Below are positions 1 through 8,505 of a DNA stretch of 37,667 nt, one piece after another. The notes under the pieces were generated by a model, which saw nothing but the letters and a program-made list of their open reading frames with translations, had not been told where the DNA came from and ran no database searches. This DNA comes from a virus: positions 1 through 37,667 of the IMG/VR virus record IMGVR_UViG_3300037493_002275. One strand, 5' to 3'. Position 1 is the first letter of the stretch. Each line of letters opens with the position of its first letter. A program made the translations under genes and the position numbers.

Positions 1-1
1 A

Positions 2-1816
2 TCTGATCCAACAGGAAGAGCACAAGGAGCGTATGCTGCTGGTACTGTGCAAGTTATGGAACTGTCAGAAATAATTGAAAGTATTCCTGATATAACTAAA
101 GAAGAGATTGATCACCTAAGAAGTTCATTACAAGACTATGGATTAATCAACGTACGTGAATCTAATCTAGGTAATCCAGATGCAACACCTGGTATTGACT
201 CAGTGCAATACGATACATACGATCCTCTTGTTCTACAAACAAGAATGATTATTGAATCAGAAATGAAAGATAATGATGATGGACTAAAAGACTTTTTAGG
301 ACTTACATCTAATGTTTCTTCTTTTGGATATAAATATGTTGTTGTTCGTGCTTATTGGATTTCTAAAAAGAAAATTGGTAAACTCATCTATATAGATGAA
401 ATGGGCAATCAACAATCAACACTTGTTGATGAAAATTATAAATCAGGTACATTACCAACACAAGAGTCTTTAGAATGGGGATGGATTAATCAATGGTATC
501 AAGGAATTAAAATTGGTCCAGACATCTATTTTATTAAGCCTTATAAGCTTTTAAACTATTGTCCTATTATAGGGCTAATTCATGAGATAAAGAATACAGA
601 GGCTAAATCCTTAGTAGATCTTATGAAACCCTTTCAGGTGCTTTATAATGTATGTATGAACCAATTATATAAGCTTCTTGAGAAAGAGGTGGGTAAGGTG
701 TATCTTACATCTATAAGACATATTCCTATCCCTAAGGATGGAGATGCACAAGATGCATTAGATGTTTGGGAAATGGAGGCACGTAATAGAGGAGTGATGT
801 TTATAGATGACTCCCCTGAGAATTTAAAAAGTCCTAGTTCGTTTAATCAATTTAGAGATATTGATCTTACACGTACACAAGAAATACAATCTCGTTATAC
901 ATTAGCACAAACTTTAAAGAATGAGTGTTGGGAACTAATAGGTATGTCAAGACAAAGACTTGGATCTATATCTGCTAGTGAATCAGCAACAGGTACTAAT
1001 GCAGCTATTTCACAATCATATTCTCAAACAGAACCTTTGTTTGTAGCTCATGAATATATATTAGGTCAATTATTTCAAGCAATAATTGATGCTGCTTTAT
1101 ATGTAGAATCTCAAAAACCAGAATCCACCCTTTCATATATTACAAATACAGGAGAATCTGCCTTTGTTAAAGTGAATGGATCAGATCTTAAATTTAGAGA
1201 TCTTAAGGTGTTTCTTACTAATAGACCAGAAGATCAAAGAATGTTTCAAGAAATTAGATCTTTATCTCAAGCAGTTCTTCAGAACGGTGGATCTTTATAT
1301 GACATTATTGAATTATATTCAACCAATAGTGTAAGACAAATGAAGAAGGTGTTTAAAGATTTAAAAGTGAAGCAAGACCAAATGCAAGAGAGACAACAAG
1401 TGATGCAAGAAGAACAAATGAAAGCTCAACAAGAACAAGCTCAAGCACAATTACAACAGGTACAGCAAATAGCAGAACAAAAGATGGCACATGATGATTA
1501 TCAAAAAGAACTTGATAGACTTTCTAAAGAAAAGATTGCTATTATTTCTGCTACAGGATATGGTAATGTACCAAGTGAAGATGAAAATTCTAACACTATT
1601 CCTGATGTATTAGAAATGAGTAAATTAACAAATGAACAAAATAAAGCTACAAAAGACTACCAATTGAAGATGGTGGAGATTAATTCTAAAAATAAACAAG
1701 CTTCTGAAAAAATAGCTATTGAGAGAGAGAAGCTTCAAGTGGATAGAGAAAATCAAGCCAATGATCTTGCTGTAGCAAAAGAGAACGCAAAAGGCAGAAA
1801 CAAAAAATCTAAATAA
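2..1816 (+). CDS. Portal protein, crAss-like (5' partial)
   Basis: Forms the dodecameric DNA-translocation ring at the capsid vertex, the docking site for terminase and tail. The frame is open from base 2, so the true start lies upstream; the GTG at 47 and ATG at 56 are internal, and 604 residues are visible. The central region has the typical portal stretch GMSRQRLGSISASE followed by TGTNAAISQSYSQTEPLF, as seen in portals of crAss-like and other Bacteroidota phages. The last ~170 residues are Gln/Glu/Lys-rich and strongly coiled-coil in character (QMQERQQVMQEEQMKAQQ), a tail often seen on these portals. The gene overlaps the next start by one base (TAATG). Family call from recognition of conserved stretches and synteny with scaffold and capsid genes; no alignment was run. 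Confidence 0.85.
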   Translation, partial: SDPTGRAQGAYAAGTVQVMELSEIIESIPDITKEEIDHLRSSLQDYGLINVRESNLGNPDATPGIDSVQYDTYDPLVLQTRMIIESEMKDNDDGLKDFLGLTSNVSSFGYKYVVVRAYWISKKKIGKLIYIDEMGNQQSTLVDENYKSGTLPTQESLEWGWINQWYQGIKIGPDIYFIKPYKLLNYCPIIGLIHEIKNTEAKSLVDLMKPFQVLYNVCMNQLYKLLEKEVGKVYLTSIRHIPIPKDGDAQDALDVWEMEARNRGVMFIDDSPENLKSPSSFNQFRDIDLTRTQEIQSRYTLAQTLKNECWELIGMSRQRLGSISASESATGTNAAISQSYSQTEPLFVAHEYILGQLFQAIIDAALYVESQKPESTLSYITNTGESAFVKVNGSDLKFRDLKVFLTNRPEDQRMFQEIRSLSQAVLQNGGSLYDIIELYSTNSVRQMKKVFKDLKVKQDQMQERQQVMQEEQMKAQQEQAQAQLQQVQQIAEQKMAHDDYQKELDRLSKEKIAIISATGYGNVPSEDENSNTIPDVLEMSKLTNEQNKATKDYQLKMVEINSKNKQASEKIAIEREKLQVDRENQANDLAVAKENAKGRNKKSK

Positions 1817-2346
1817 TGTTTGATAAACTAGTAGAACTTGTAATAAATTGGATGGATAAAATCATGCCAATTGTAATAATTCCTTCATACGAAGAAGGTG
1901 TTAGGTTAAGTTTTGGCAAATTTAAAAAAGTGTTATACCCAGGAGTTCATTTCAAAATACCTTTTGTAGATGAAATTATTAATCAACATGTTGTAGTGAC
2001 CACCCTTAGCCTTCCAGCTCAATCATTATATACTCTTGATAAACAGAACTTTGTGGTGAAAGGTGTAATCAAATATAGAATCACTGATGTTAAAATATTT
2101 TTATTAGAAGTGTATGATGCTCAAGATGCTCTATCAGATATGACTTTAAGTATAATAAAAAACATAATAATATCACTTCCTGCAGAAAAATGCATAGATC
2201 CAGAACTAGATAATCTTCTTACAAAGAAAGTTAGAGTGGAAGCAAAGAAGTGGGGAGTTGAAATACAACAAGTCACTCTCACTGATCTAGCTCCAATTAA
2301 AAGTTATAGATTAATAAATGATAGTTTTTTAAACAAACTTGATTAA
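1816..2346 (+). CDS. Short SPFH/Band-7 (stomatin-like) domain protein
   Basis: 176 residues. After a mildly hydrophobic N terminus (residues ~5-24, with charged residues inside, so not a clean membrane helix) comes a Band-7 pattern: IIPSYEEGVRLSFGKF, then YPGVHFKIPFVDEI, then a strand region VKGVIKYRITD, a helix with DALSDMTLSIIKNII, and KKWGVEIQQVTLTDLAP. These match the core of stomatin/prohibitin/flotillin domains. Cellular SPFH proteins are usually 250-400 residues with a long C-terminal coiled coil for oligomerisation; that part is missing here. The start overlaps the portal stop (TAATG), suggesting coupled translation. Lying between portal and scaffold, it may act in assembly or at the host membrane; neither role is shown by the sequence. 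Confidence 0.7.
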   Translation: MFDKLVELVINWMDKIMPIVIIPSYEEGVRLSFGKFKKVLYPGVHFKIPFVDEIINQHVVVTTLSLPAQSLYTLDKQNFVVKGVIKYRITDVKIFLLEVYDAQDALSDMTLSIIKNIIISLPAEKCIDPELDNLLTKKVRVEAKKWGVEIQQVTLTDLAPIKSYRLINDSFLNKLD

Positions 2347-2380
2347 ACAAAAATATATTAATGCTATATTACAACAAAAA

Positions 2381-2408
2381 TTGAAACATATAATCAATCA
2401 TCTCTTTG
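2381..2408 (+). promoter_or_regulatory. Weak candidate Bacteroidota promoter before scaffold gene
   Basis: TTG at 2381-2383 and TCTCTTTG at 2401-2408 resemble the -33 TTG and -7 TAnnTTTG elements of Bacteroidota promoters, but the -7 box has C at its second position and the spacer is 17, shorter than the 20 in the two good candidates in this window. It lies in a 118-base AT-rich gap with no hairpin, about 56 bases before the ATG. A tentative call. Confidence 0.3.
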
Positions 2409-2447
2409 TAATAACATATATATAATTTACTTTTACATTCATAACCA

Positions 2448-2464
2448 ACCAAATACAACTACAT
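2448..2464 (+). promoter_or_regulatory. A-rich translation leader shared with the gene at 5497
   Basis: ACCAAATA directly followed by ACAACTACAT runs into the ATGGCT start. The same two blocks precede the start at 5497, separated there by three extra A. There is no Shine-Dalgarno sequence. Bacteroidota ribosomes generally do not rely on one, and A/T-rich unstructured leaders favour initiation. Confidence 0.5.
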
Positions 2465-3721
2465 ATGGCTGAAAACTTAGATAATGATAAATCATTTGGT
2501 AATTTTAGTATTGAAAATACCATGGAAATGGGAATGGGAAATTCTGAACTATTGAATGACTTAATGTCCCCAGAAACATCAACAAGTAGTCCTGATGATA
2601 TTCAGGATATAACAGAAGAACCTGCTCCTACTAAAACTAAAAAAACTGCTAAATCTATAGGTGAAACTATAAATGAAGCTAATGTTGAAAAAAAAGATGA
2701 AGCAGAGAATGATAAAAAATCTTTAACTGACTTCTTATTAGATGTTGATGAAGAGGAAGTAGAAGAAGATAAAGAAGTAAAACCTTCCACTGTTGTTGAA
2801 TCAAGTTCTTCCACTGATGAACCTGAAGAAAAAGAAATTAGCAGATTTAGTGCTCTTTCTAACGACCTATATAAATTAGGTGTCTTTTCTAAGGATGATG
2901 ATGAAGAAGCTTTACCAATTAACACTCCTGAGGAGTTTCTTGAAAGATTTCAAGAAGAAAAAAGAAAAGGTGCTATAGATGTGGTGAACACATTCATTAG
3001 TCAATTTGGAGAAGATTATCAACAAGCATTTGAAGCCATATATGTAAAAGGAGTTAATCCTAAGGAATATTTTGGTGCATATAATAGTATAACAAGTTTT
3101 GCTGAACTAGATCTATCCAATGAGTCAAATCAAATACATGTTTTAAAACAAGCATTGAATGATCAAGGATTTGAACCAGAAGATGTTGAAACAGAGATAG
3201 AAAGATTAAAAAACTACGGTGATCTTGAAACCGTTGCAGCAAAACACCACAAGGTGTTAATCAAAAAAGAAGCTGTAAAACTTCAACAAATAGAGCAACA
3301 TTCTCAACAATTGCTTCAACAGAAACAAGCTATTAAAAGTGAATATGCAAATAATGTAAATCATATTTTGCAAGAAAAACTAAAGACAAAAGAATTTGAT
3401 GGTATTCCCATCAATCCAAAGTTAATAAACGAACTACAAGATTTTTTAATAACAGATAAGTATAAAACATCTTCAGGTGAACAAATCACTGAATTTGATC
3501 GTACTATTCTAGAATTAAAAAGACCTGAGAATCATGAGAAAAAAGTGAAACTAGGTCTTCTCCTTAAAATCTTAGAAAAAGATCCCACTCTATCCACTAT
3601 TCAAAAAAGTGGAATAAGTAAAAAGTCTGACATTTTATTTAGTGAAGTGGCAAGACAAGTTACAAAAGAAGGAACAAAATCATCAAGTGGTTCAAACAAA
3701 TCTAATTCATGGTTTTTATAA
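2465..3721 (+). CDS. Probable scaffolding protein
   Basis: 418 residues, immediately upstream of the major capsid gene, where scaffolds normally lie. The first ~125 residues are low-complexity and very acidic (DVDEEEVEEDKEVK, then DEPEEKE), probably disordered. A central helical part has the phrase VKGVNPKEYFGAYNSI, which I recognise from crAss-like and related phages. The rest is helical with a Gln-rich coiled coil around residues 270-290 (QQIEQHSQQLLQQKQ), and a Ser/Lys-rich C terminus ends in SNSWFL. Acidic, helical composition with a short C-terminal tail is typical of scaffolds that bind capsid protein through the C terminus. The role is inferred from position and composition; an internal head protein is the main alternative. 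It ends 33 bases before the capsid start. Confidence 0.6.
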   Translation: MAENLDNDKSFGNFSIENTMEMGMGNSELLNDLMSPETSTSSPDDIQDITEEPAPTKTKKTAKSIGETINEANVEKKDEAENDKKSLTDFLLDVDEEEVEEDKEVKPSTVVESSSSTDEPEEKEISRFSALSNDLYKLGVFSKDDDEEALPINTPEEFLERFQEEKRKGAIDVVNTFISQFGEDYQQAFEAIYVKGVNPKEYFGAYNSITSFAELDLSNESNQIHVLKQALNDQGFEPEDVETEIERLKNYGDLETVAAKHHKVLIKKEAVKLQQIEQHSQQLLQQKQAIKSEYANNVNHILQEKLKTKEFDGIPINPKLINELQDFLITDKYKTSSGEQITEFDRTILELKRPENHEKKVKLGLLLKILEKDPTLSTIQKSGISKKSDILFSEVARQVTKEGTKSSSGSNKSNSWFL

Positions 3722-3754
3722 CTAATTCATAACAAAAATTAAAAGAATAACAAA

Positions 3755-5308
3755 ATGGCAATTCAAACAATCCCAGGTCTTACTGGTTTTACCTATGCTA
3801 GGGTCGCTTCTATGGACAAACGTGCTGTAGGTAAACTTACTGACTCAAATCACTTAGAGAGCTTTCACTCTACAGAACCTGCTGACTATGATAAAAAAAT
3901 CATAAGTTTATACACACAAAGTTCTTTGTATAGTAATGACTTTTTAGACATGATAAATAAGAGTACTCCTTTCTATATCGACAATAATAGCGATGCATGG
4001 AAATGGCAAGTACAAGTTCCTTATAAATTTCCTAAAATCATTGATGTTCCAGATTCAACCTTAGCGTTGAGCAAGCCTGGTATTGATGGTCAAGAGTTTT
4101 CTCTTGTATTGGACACTAATGAATTTTCTAAGAACGCTATTGTTTCTGTAGGAAGTCGTCAATATGGTCCTCGTTTTTATGTAGTGAAAGATCCTCAACC
4201 TTGGAACATGGGATTTCTTTATTCTTTTACATTAGTAACTGATAACCCAACTGTAGATTTTGTATCTAGCACTTTCTTAAATACAGGTATTGAACTAGAA
4301 TTAGTTGATGCTGCTATTGGTGAATTTGATCAAGATCTTTTAGGTCTTCCAAGATTAGGTGAGCAAATCACAATGTTTGAATCTTTAGGTTCTGCATATG
4401 GTTATGAGCACAAAATCACTGAGTGGGCTGATGATAAGATGATGAGAGATGCTTCTGGCAAACCTTTAGATATCTTAGTGTATGCTCCTCAAAGACGTAA
4501 CCAATTACCTTTAACTCGTAATGATGTTAAATGGGAACCATTTATTGAGTTCTGGATGCGTAAGTCTATGTTAGAATTAAAAGTTAAGCGTATGATCTGG
4601 GCTAAGCCTGGTACAGTTAAGACTAATGGTTCTAAGCAAGAATTAAAAAGAACTTCTGCTGGTGTTTACCACAGAATGAGAAATAACGGTAACTTAGTTC
4701 AATACAACCGTGGAGAATTCACTGCAAACTTGATTCGTTCTGTGTTTGGTGACTTATTCTATCGTAGGGTGGATGTTAAGGATCGTAGAGTTAAAATGTA
4801 TACCAATGAAGCTGGATTTGATGTATTCCAACAAGCTTTGAAGACTGATGCTTTAAATAGTGGTCTTACTTTCATGGCTGATTCTGGTAATCGTTACATG
4901 CAAGGCGAAGGACAACACATCACTTACAACTTTGCATTTGATGCAATGGTTACACGTGAGACTGGTCGTGTTGAACTTGTTCATTTAAAAGAACTAGATC
5001 TTCCACAAACAAATTTGGAATTTGGTCAAAATAAGAAATCTACACCTGTATTTATGGTATTTGATGTTAGTCCTATGAGCGATGGTTCAATGATTAATAA
5101 TATTAGAGAAGTGAGAATGAAAGGTGCTCCTTCTATGACTTGGGGTTATATCGATGGAACTCGTCATCACTTAGGTTTTGCTAAATCTCAAGGTATGTCT
5201 AGTGCTAATAAATTCCCAGGATATGAAATTTGGATGAAAGATCGTTGTGATGTATTCATTGAAGATTTATCTAGAACAGTATTGATCGAAGAGATTCCTC
5301 AATTCTAA
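3755..5308 (+). CDS. Major capsid protein, crAss-like HK97 fold
   Basis: 517 residues, close to the usual ~500 for crAss-like major capsid proteins. Recognisable stretches include the N-terminal GLTGFTYARVASMDKRAVGK, the mid-region WKWQVQVPYKFPKI, the block KPLDILVYAPQRRNQLPL, and a C-terminal DRCDVFIEDLSRTVLIEEI. It self-assembles into the icosahedral shell. No N-terminal prohead-protease delta domain is apparent, in keeping with a separate scaffold upstream. Codon choice looks less AT-biased than in neighbouring genes (more CGT, GGT and TTC), as expected for the most highly translated phage gene. The leader is A-rich (AATAACAAA before ATG). A structured gap follows. Confidence 0.85.
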   Translation: MAIQTIPGLTGFTYARVASMDKRAVGKLTDSNHLESFHSTEPADYDKKIISLYTQSSLYSNDFLDMINKSTPFYIDNNSDAWKWQVQVPYKFPKIIDVPDSTLALSKPGIDGQEFSLVLDTNEFSKNAIVSVGSRQYGPRFYVVKDPQPWNMGFLYSFTLVTDNPTVDFVSSTFLNTGIELELVDAAIGEFDQDLLGLPRLGEQITMFESLGSAYGYEHKITEWADDKMMRDASGKPLDILVYAPQRRNQLPLTRNDVKWEPFIEFWMRKSMLELKVKRMIWAKPGTVKTNGSKQELKRTSAGVYHRMRNNGNLVQYNRGEFTANLIRSVFGDLFYRRVDVKDRRVKMYTNEAGFDVFQQALKTDALNSGLTFMADSGNRYMQGEGQHITYNFAFDAMVTRETGRVELVHLKELDLPQTNLEFGQNKKSTPVFMVFDVSPMSDGSMINNIREVRMKGAPSMTWGYIDGTRHHLGFAKSQGMSSANKFPGYEIWMKDRCDVFIEDLSRTVLIEEIPQF

Positions 5309-5317
5309 TAATGCCTC

Positions 5318-5357
5318 TCTAAGAAGAGTGTTCTTAGACTGACACCAATGGTGTTTT
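5318..5357 (+). terminator. Two small hairpins after the capsid gene, possible weak terminator
   Basis: TCTAAGAA (5318-5325) pairs with TTCTTAGA (5331-5338) across a 5-base loop. ACACC (5342-5346) pairs with GGTGT (5350-5354) and runs into TTTT. They start ten bases after the capsid stop. The U run is short, so partial termination or protection of the capsid mRNA 3' end is as likely as a full stop. Confidence 0.4.
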
Positions 5358-5361
5358 GCAT

Positions 5362-5409
5362 AAAAAAACCAGAAGACTTTCCCCCCACCTCCAAGTGGGG
5401 GAGTCTTCT
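5362..5409 (-). terminator. Strong hairpin with U-tract on the minus strand
   Basis: AGAAGACT (5371-5378) pairs with AGTCTTCT (5402-5409), and inside it CCCCCAC (5382-5388) pairs with GTGGGGG (5395-5401) around the loop CTCCAA: 15 pairs with a three-base bulge. On the + strand no T run follows. On the minus strand the hairpin is followed by GG and seven T (the complement of 5362-5368), the layout of an intrinsic terminator for leftward transcription. It is the most G/C-dense stretch in this AT-rich window. It may instead stabilise the capsid mRNA 3' end. Confidence 0.55.
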
Positions 5410-5412
5410 ACA

Positions 5413-5468
5413 CAGATGGACAGATAGGCTTTATGCTTCATTGTGTTTCCTTCGATGGAAACCATCTG
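5413..5468 (+). other. Further paired region in the capsid-downstream gap
   Basis: CAGATGG (5413-5419) can pair with CCATCTG (5462-5468), enclosing a nested GTTTCC (5445-5450) / GGAAAC (5457-5462) hairpin; the two stems share base 5462, so one pair is lost if both form. This would leave the leader of the 5497 gene single-stranded. With the hairpins at 5318-5409, about 150 consecutive bases are mostly paired. No RNA family was recognised. Confidence 0.4.
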
Positions 5469-5475
5469 CAAATAA

Positions 5476-5496
5476 ACCAAATAAAAACAACTACAT
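5476..5496 (+). promoter_or_regulatory. A-rich translation leader shared with the gene at 2465
   Basis: ACCAAATA, then AAA, then ACAACTACAT precedes ATGGCT, a near copy of the leader at 2448-2464. It follows the structured gap and has no Shine-Dalgarno sequence. The identity through the start codon and second codon suggests either duplication or selection for a strong start. Confidence 0.5.
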
Positions 5497-6465
5497 ATGG
5501 CTAGAATAGGAAAAATCTCTACAATTAGGAAAGAGTATAGTAATTCGCAATTGCAAACAATGGATGCTGGTCTTGCACAAAAAGGTATGACAAGAATTCC
5601 TGGAACAGGGGTATTTAAATATCCTTACAAGGAATTAGATGGTCAATATAGAACAGGTCTTGATGTGAATGCTGCTTATATTAAAAGAATTCAAGATCCT
5701 ACTGAAAAAGAACTAGAAATAGAACGTGTATCAGAACTTAAAACAAAACTAGAATCTGCCTTAGGAGATGTAAACTTAGGATCTCGTTCTCCATTTTGGA
5801 ACTACGGACTTTCAACATCAACAGAAGATGTACTACATGTACAATCTGTAAAACTAATGGATGGTGATAATTATTTTGATTTAGGCAATCCTTTACAAGA
5901 ATTAGCTTTTTCATGGTTAAGAGTTCATCCTACAATTGCTTCTAGCTATCAAGCATGGGAGAGAGGTGAATACCCAGCAGATTCACAATTTTATGTAGCA
6001 GATGATGAGATTGAAAATAAGGTGATCTTTAAAAAGAAACAACTTATTAATAAAGCAATTGTTAAGTTTGATTCAATGTCTCCTGAGAAGAAAAGAAAAG
6101 TGGCAAGATTATTAGGACTTCCTGTAACAGATAATAGTAAAGAAGAATTAGTATATAATTTAGTTGATAATGCTCTTAAGCAAACTGAATTTAAAAATGG
6201 TAAATACCAAGGATTAAATCCTGTTGAAGTGTTTGGTAGATTTGCTGATATGAAAGAAAACATATTACATATCAAAGATCTTGTAAAACAATCAATTACA
6301 CATTCAGTATATAGACAAAAACCTAACGGTAGAGTTTATGAAGGAGATTTTGAAGTTGCTAAAGATGAAGAAGATTTAGTAAAGTTTCTAGCTGATGAAG
6401 ATAACCAAGATGAACTAATCACTCTTGAACAAAAATTAAAAACTAAGAAACTAGCTGCTATGTAA
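5497..6465 (+). CDS. Conserved crAss-like head-associated protein
   Basis: 322 residues, soluble and mostly helical, with no membrane segment or catalytic motif that I can name. The N terminus is basic (MARIGKISTIRKEY), followed by GTGVFKYPYKELDGQYRTGL and later WNYGLSTSTEDVLHVQ. The C-terminal third is charged and helical, including a possible SAP-like or helix-extended-loop-helix stretch near residues 190-225 (SPEKKRKVARLLGLPVTDNS). A gene of this type commonly lies directly after the capsid gene in crAss-like genomes, so a head completion or internal head role is inferred from position. The role is not known from sequence. Confidence 0.55.
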   Translation: MARIGKISTIRKEYSNSQLQTMDAGLAQKGMTRIPGTGVFKYPYKELDGQYRTGLDVNAAYIKRIQDPTEKELEIERVSELKTKLESALGDVNLGSRSPFWNYGLSTSTEDVLHVQSVKLMDGDNYFDLGNPLQELAFSWLRVHPTIASSYQAWERGEYPADSQFYVADDEIENKVIFKKKQLINKAIVKFDSMSPEKKRKVARLLGLPVTDNSKEELVYNLVDNALKQTEFKNGKYQGLNPVEVFGRFADMKENILHIKDLVKQSITHSVYRQKPNGRVYEGDFEVAKDEEDLVKFLADEDNQDELITLEQKLKTKKLAAM

Positions 6466-6488
6466 GGAGATAGTTTTAAAATAATAAC

Positions 6489-7220
6489 ATGATACCTGTA
6501 GACAGTTTATTATATAAAATAGATCAGAAACTAAATAAACTATCAAGCAATGAACATCAACAGATTCAACTAGAAGATAAAATCCTAGCTTTAAATGAAG
6601 CTCAGATTAAGCTTATAAAACAAAAGGTTGATGGTCAAAGTACAAATTCTGGTCTTGGCATGGACGCATTTAAAAAGCGTTATGAAGACTTACAGAGTTT
6701 AGTGATTAATTATAATAATCAACCATTAGATTTAACATTATTAAATGTAGAATTAAATCAATGGCGTGCAAATATTCATCAATTAGTTCCTAAATACATG
6801 TTCTATGTAGATAGTTATATAGTGGCTGATAAAGGAAGATGTAAAGATAGAAAGATTTGGATTAACAGAGATCTTGCTAAACATAGCGATCTTCAGTTTA
6901 TTCTGAATAATACACATTACAAACCTTCTTTTGAATATCAAGAAACATTTAACTTTCTTTCTTCTGATGAAATAAGTATATTCACTGATGGTACATTTAT
7001 ACCAAAAACAATTAATATAATGTATATGAGATATCCTCAGTACATTAATAAAGATGGATATATAATGTTAGATGGTCAGCCATCATTTGATCAAGATTGT
7101 GAATTAGAATTATACTTAGAAGATGAACTTCTTGATTTAACAGTTCAAAACCTAGCAATGTATACAGAAAATTCAAGTGCTGTTCAAAGTGCAACATATA
7201 GAATTCAAACAAACGAATAA
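6489..7220 (+). CDS. Conserved structural protein, possible neck/head-completion protein
   Basis: 243 residues. The first ~60 are a charged coiled coil (KIDQKLNKLSSNEHQQIQ). The middle contains DKGRCKDRKIWINRDL and a beta-rich part. The C terminus is acidic then helical: CELELYLEDELLDLTVQNLA followed by MYTENSSAVQSA, reminiscent of C-terminal helices in phage adaptor and head-completion proteins. Its place between a head gene and a decoration-like gene fits a connector role. I recognise it as recurring in Bacteroidota phages but cannot assign a family. Confidence 0.5.
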   Translation: MIPVDSLLYKIDQKLNKLSSNEHQQIQLEDKILALNEAQIKLIKQKVDGQSTNSGLGMDAFKKRYEDLQSLVINYNNQPLDLTLLNVELNQWRANIHQLVPKYMFYVDSYIVADKGRCKDRKIWINRDLAKHSDLQFILNNTHYKPSFEYQETFNFLSSDEISIFTDGTFIPKTINIMYMRYPQYINKDGYIMLDGQPSFDQDCELELYLEDELLDLTVQNLAMYTENSSAVQSATYRIQTNE

Positions 7221-7246
7221 TTTTTAACATTTAAATATATAACAAA

Positions 7247-8413
7247 ATGGCCGATTTTTCATTAACAACCCTCTTCGTGGTTCCTGTTGGTACTTCAATT
7301 GCCAATAGCGGTTCTACGCAAGACCTTTCAGCTGGAGAAGTAGGATTCTTCAGAAGCGATTACACTGTTGCAACTGCAGGTAATATTGCAGCATCTCCTT
7401 ATTTTTACGTAGCACAAGGACGAGTGAATACTTATCTTCAAGGATCTAAAAGATCTGATAAGATTAAAGGATGTCCTTCTGGATCTGGATGTAGTTCAAA
7501 TGTAACAGAACTTTATAAAGTTGCTGGTTGTCCTACCCCTGCCACTCAAGTGACAGATGTTGATAACTGGACTGTACAATGTGGTGATGTTGTAACATTA
7601 ACTTTACGTGCACACTCTTCTTACATTGACACATTGTATTTTAATGGTTTCACTCGTAGTGTAACTGTTCAAGCACCTTGTTGTGATTGTGGTGGTGATC
7701 CATGTACTGATGTGGATGTTCCTGCTTTGATTGACAAGTTTATTTTCCAACTGGAACTTCAAGCTCCTGGTAACAATCCTGATAATATTTCATTTAACAC
7801 TTTTTATCAATTTCAAAGAATTGGTAATGATGCTAGTGCCATCTTGCGTATAACTGGTAAGCCTTTAACTGCTTATGGTCAACCTTGTGATGTTGCAGCA
7901 TTTCCTTTCGAATATGACAGAATGTATTTCCGTACATTTGTATATAGTGGGCCTGCTACTACAGCTGACTTTATTGTTGCTGATAATTGTAACACTGTTG
8001 CTGATGCTGTAGTTATACAACGTGCATCTTATGCTACAGGTACATCTGCAGAGATTGCTCAATTAGAGAAAAACTTTTATTCTTATCAAGCTGGATATTT
8101 GAAACATTTATACAGAATGGTTGGATATAATGAAAACTTTGAAAGTTGGGTTAGTTCTGGTACTACATATGATACTTTTTATATTAGATTTAATGAGTAT
8201 GATAAGTCTGCATATCAGTGGGGTGATTACATTATGGAAGATTCAACGGTAATAATTGCTGTTGAAGCAGGATCTGGTGCTGAAACTACTGTTAGTGCTA
8301 TACTAAATGCTGCTTTAGGTACAATAAGTTTTGATAATACATGTGTAACAACTACATCAACCACAACAACCGTGTGGCCAAGTACATCAACAACTACCAC
8401 TTTGATTCCTTAA
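7247..8413 (+). CDS. Cys-rich virion protein with poly-Thr C terminus
   Basis: 388 residues, beta-rich, abundantly translated in style. The N terminus ADFSLTTLFVVPVGTSIA leads to SPYFYVAQGRVNTYLQGSKR, a phrase I associate with surface or decoration proteins of Bacteroidota phages. Cysteine clusters (CPSGSGCSS; CCDCGGDPC) suggest disulfides or metal binding. The last ~20 residues are a threonine/serine run ending in TLIP. The start has the same ATAACAAAATGGC context as the capsid gene. An auxiliary capsid (decoration) protein is my best guess; a fibre-base protein is the alternative. A terminator-like hairpin follows it. Confidence 0.5.
   Translation: MADFSLTTLFVVPVGTSIANSGSTQDLSAGEVGFFRSDYTVATAGNIAASPYFYVAQGRVNTYLQGSKRSDKIKGCPSGSGCSSNVTELYKVAGCPTPATQVTDVDNWTVQCGDVVTLTLRAHSSYIDTLYFNGFTRSVTVQAPCCDCGGDPCTDVDVPALIDKFIFQLELQAPGNNPDNISFNTFYQFQRIGNDASAILRITGKPLTAYGQPCDVAAFPFEYDRMYFRTFVYSGPATTADFIVADNCNTVADAVVIQRASYATGTSAEIAQLEKNFYSYQAGYLKHLYRMVGYNENFESWVSSGTTYDTFYIRFNEYDKSAYQWGDYIMEDSTVIIAVEAGSGAETTVSAILNAALGTISFDNTCVTTTSTTTTVWPSTSTTTTLIP
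8348..8401 (+). repeat. ACN trinucleotide tract encoding poly-Thr/Ser
   Basis: Near-continuous ACA/ACC/ACT codons, interrupted by GTG TGG CCA AGT (V-W-P-S), encode the C-terminal tail of the preceding structural protein. It is one of eight such tracts in the window. Confidence 0.85.
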
Positions 8414-8445
8414 TAAGTAAGAGGTATAAATAATATCATATAACC

Positions 8446-8497
8446 TATGCCAGAGGGAAAGAGGATTAAATCTCAAAATCCTCTGGCATATTTATTT
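8446..8497 (+). terminator. Intrinsic terminator/attenuator before the fibre cassette
   Basis: TATGCCAGAGG (8446-8456) and CCTCTGGCATA (8480-8490) form a perfect 11-base-pair stem. A small GAGG/TCTC helix can form inside the 23-base loop, and TTTATTTT follows on the + strand. It sits 33 bases after one stop and ends just before the start at 8506, so it probably lowers transcription into the fibre cassette relative to capsid genes. Confidence 0.7.
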
Positions 8498-8505
8498 TAA
8501 ATAAC

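Noticed and set aside
47-49. GTG at 47 as start of the portal gene
   Set aside because: The frame is open to the window edge upstream and a portal would lack its N-terminal part; the window simply begins inside the gene.
6466-6488. GGAG at about 6468-6471 as a Shine-Dalgarno site
   Set aside because: It lies some 18 bases before the ATG, too far, and no other gene here uses one.
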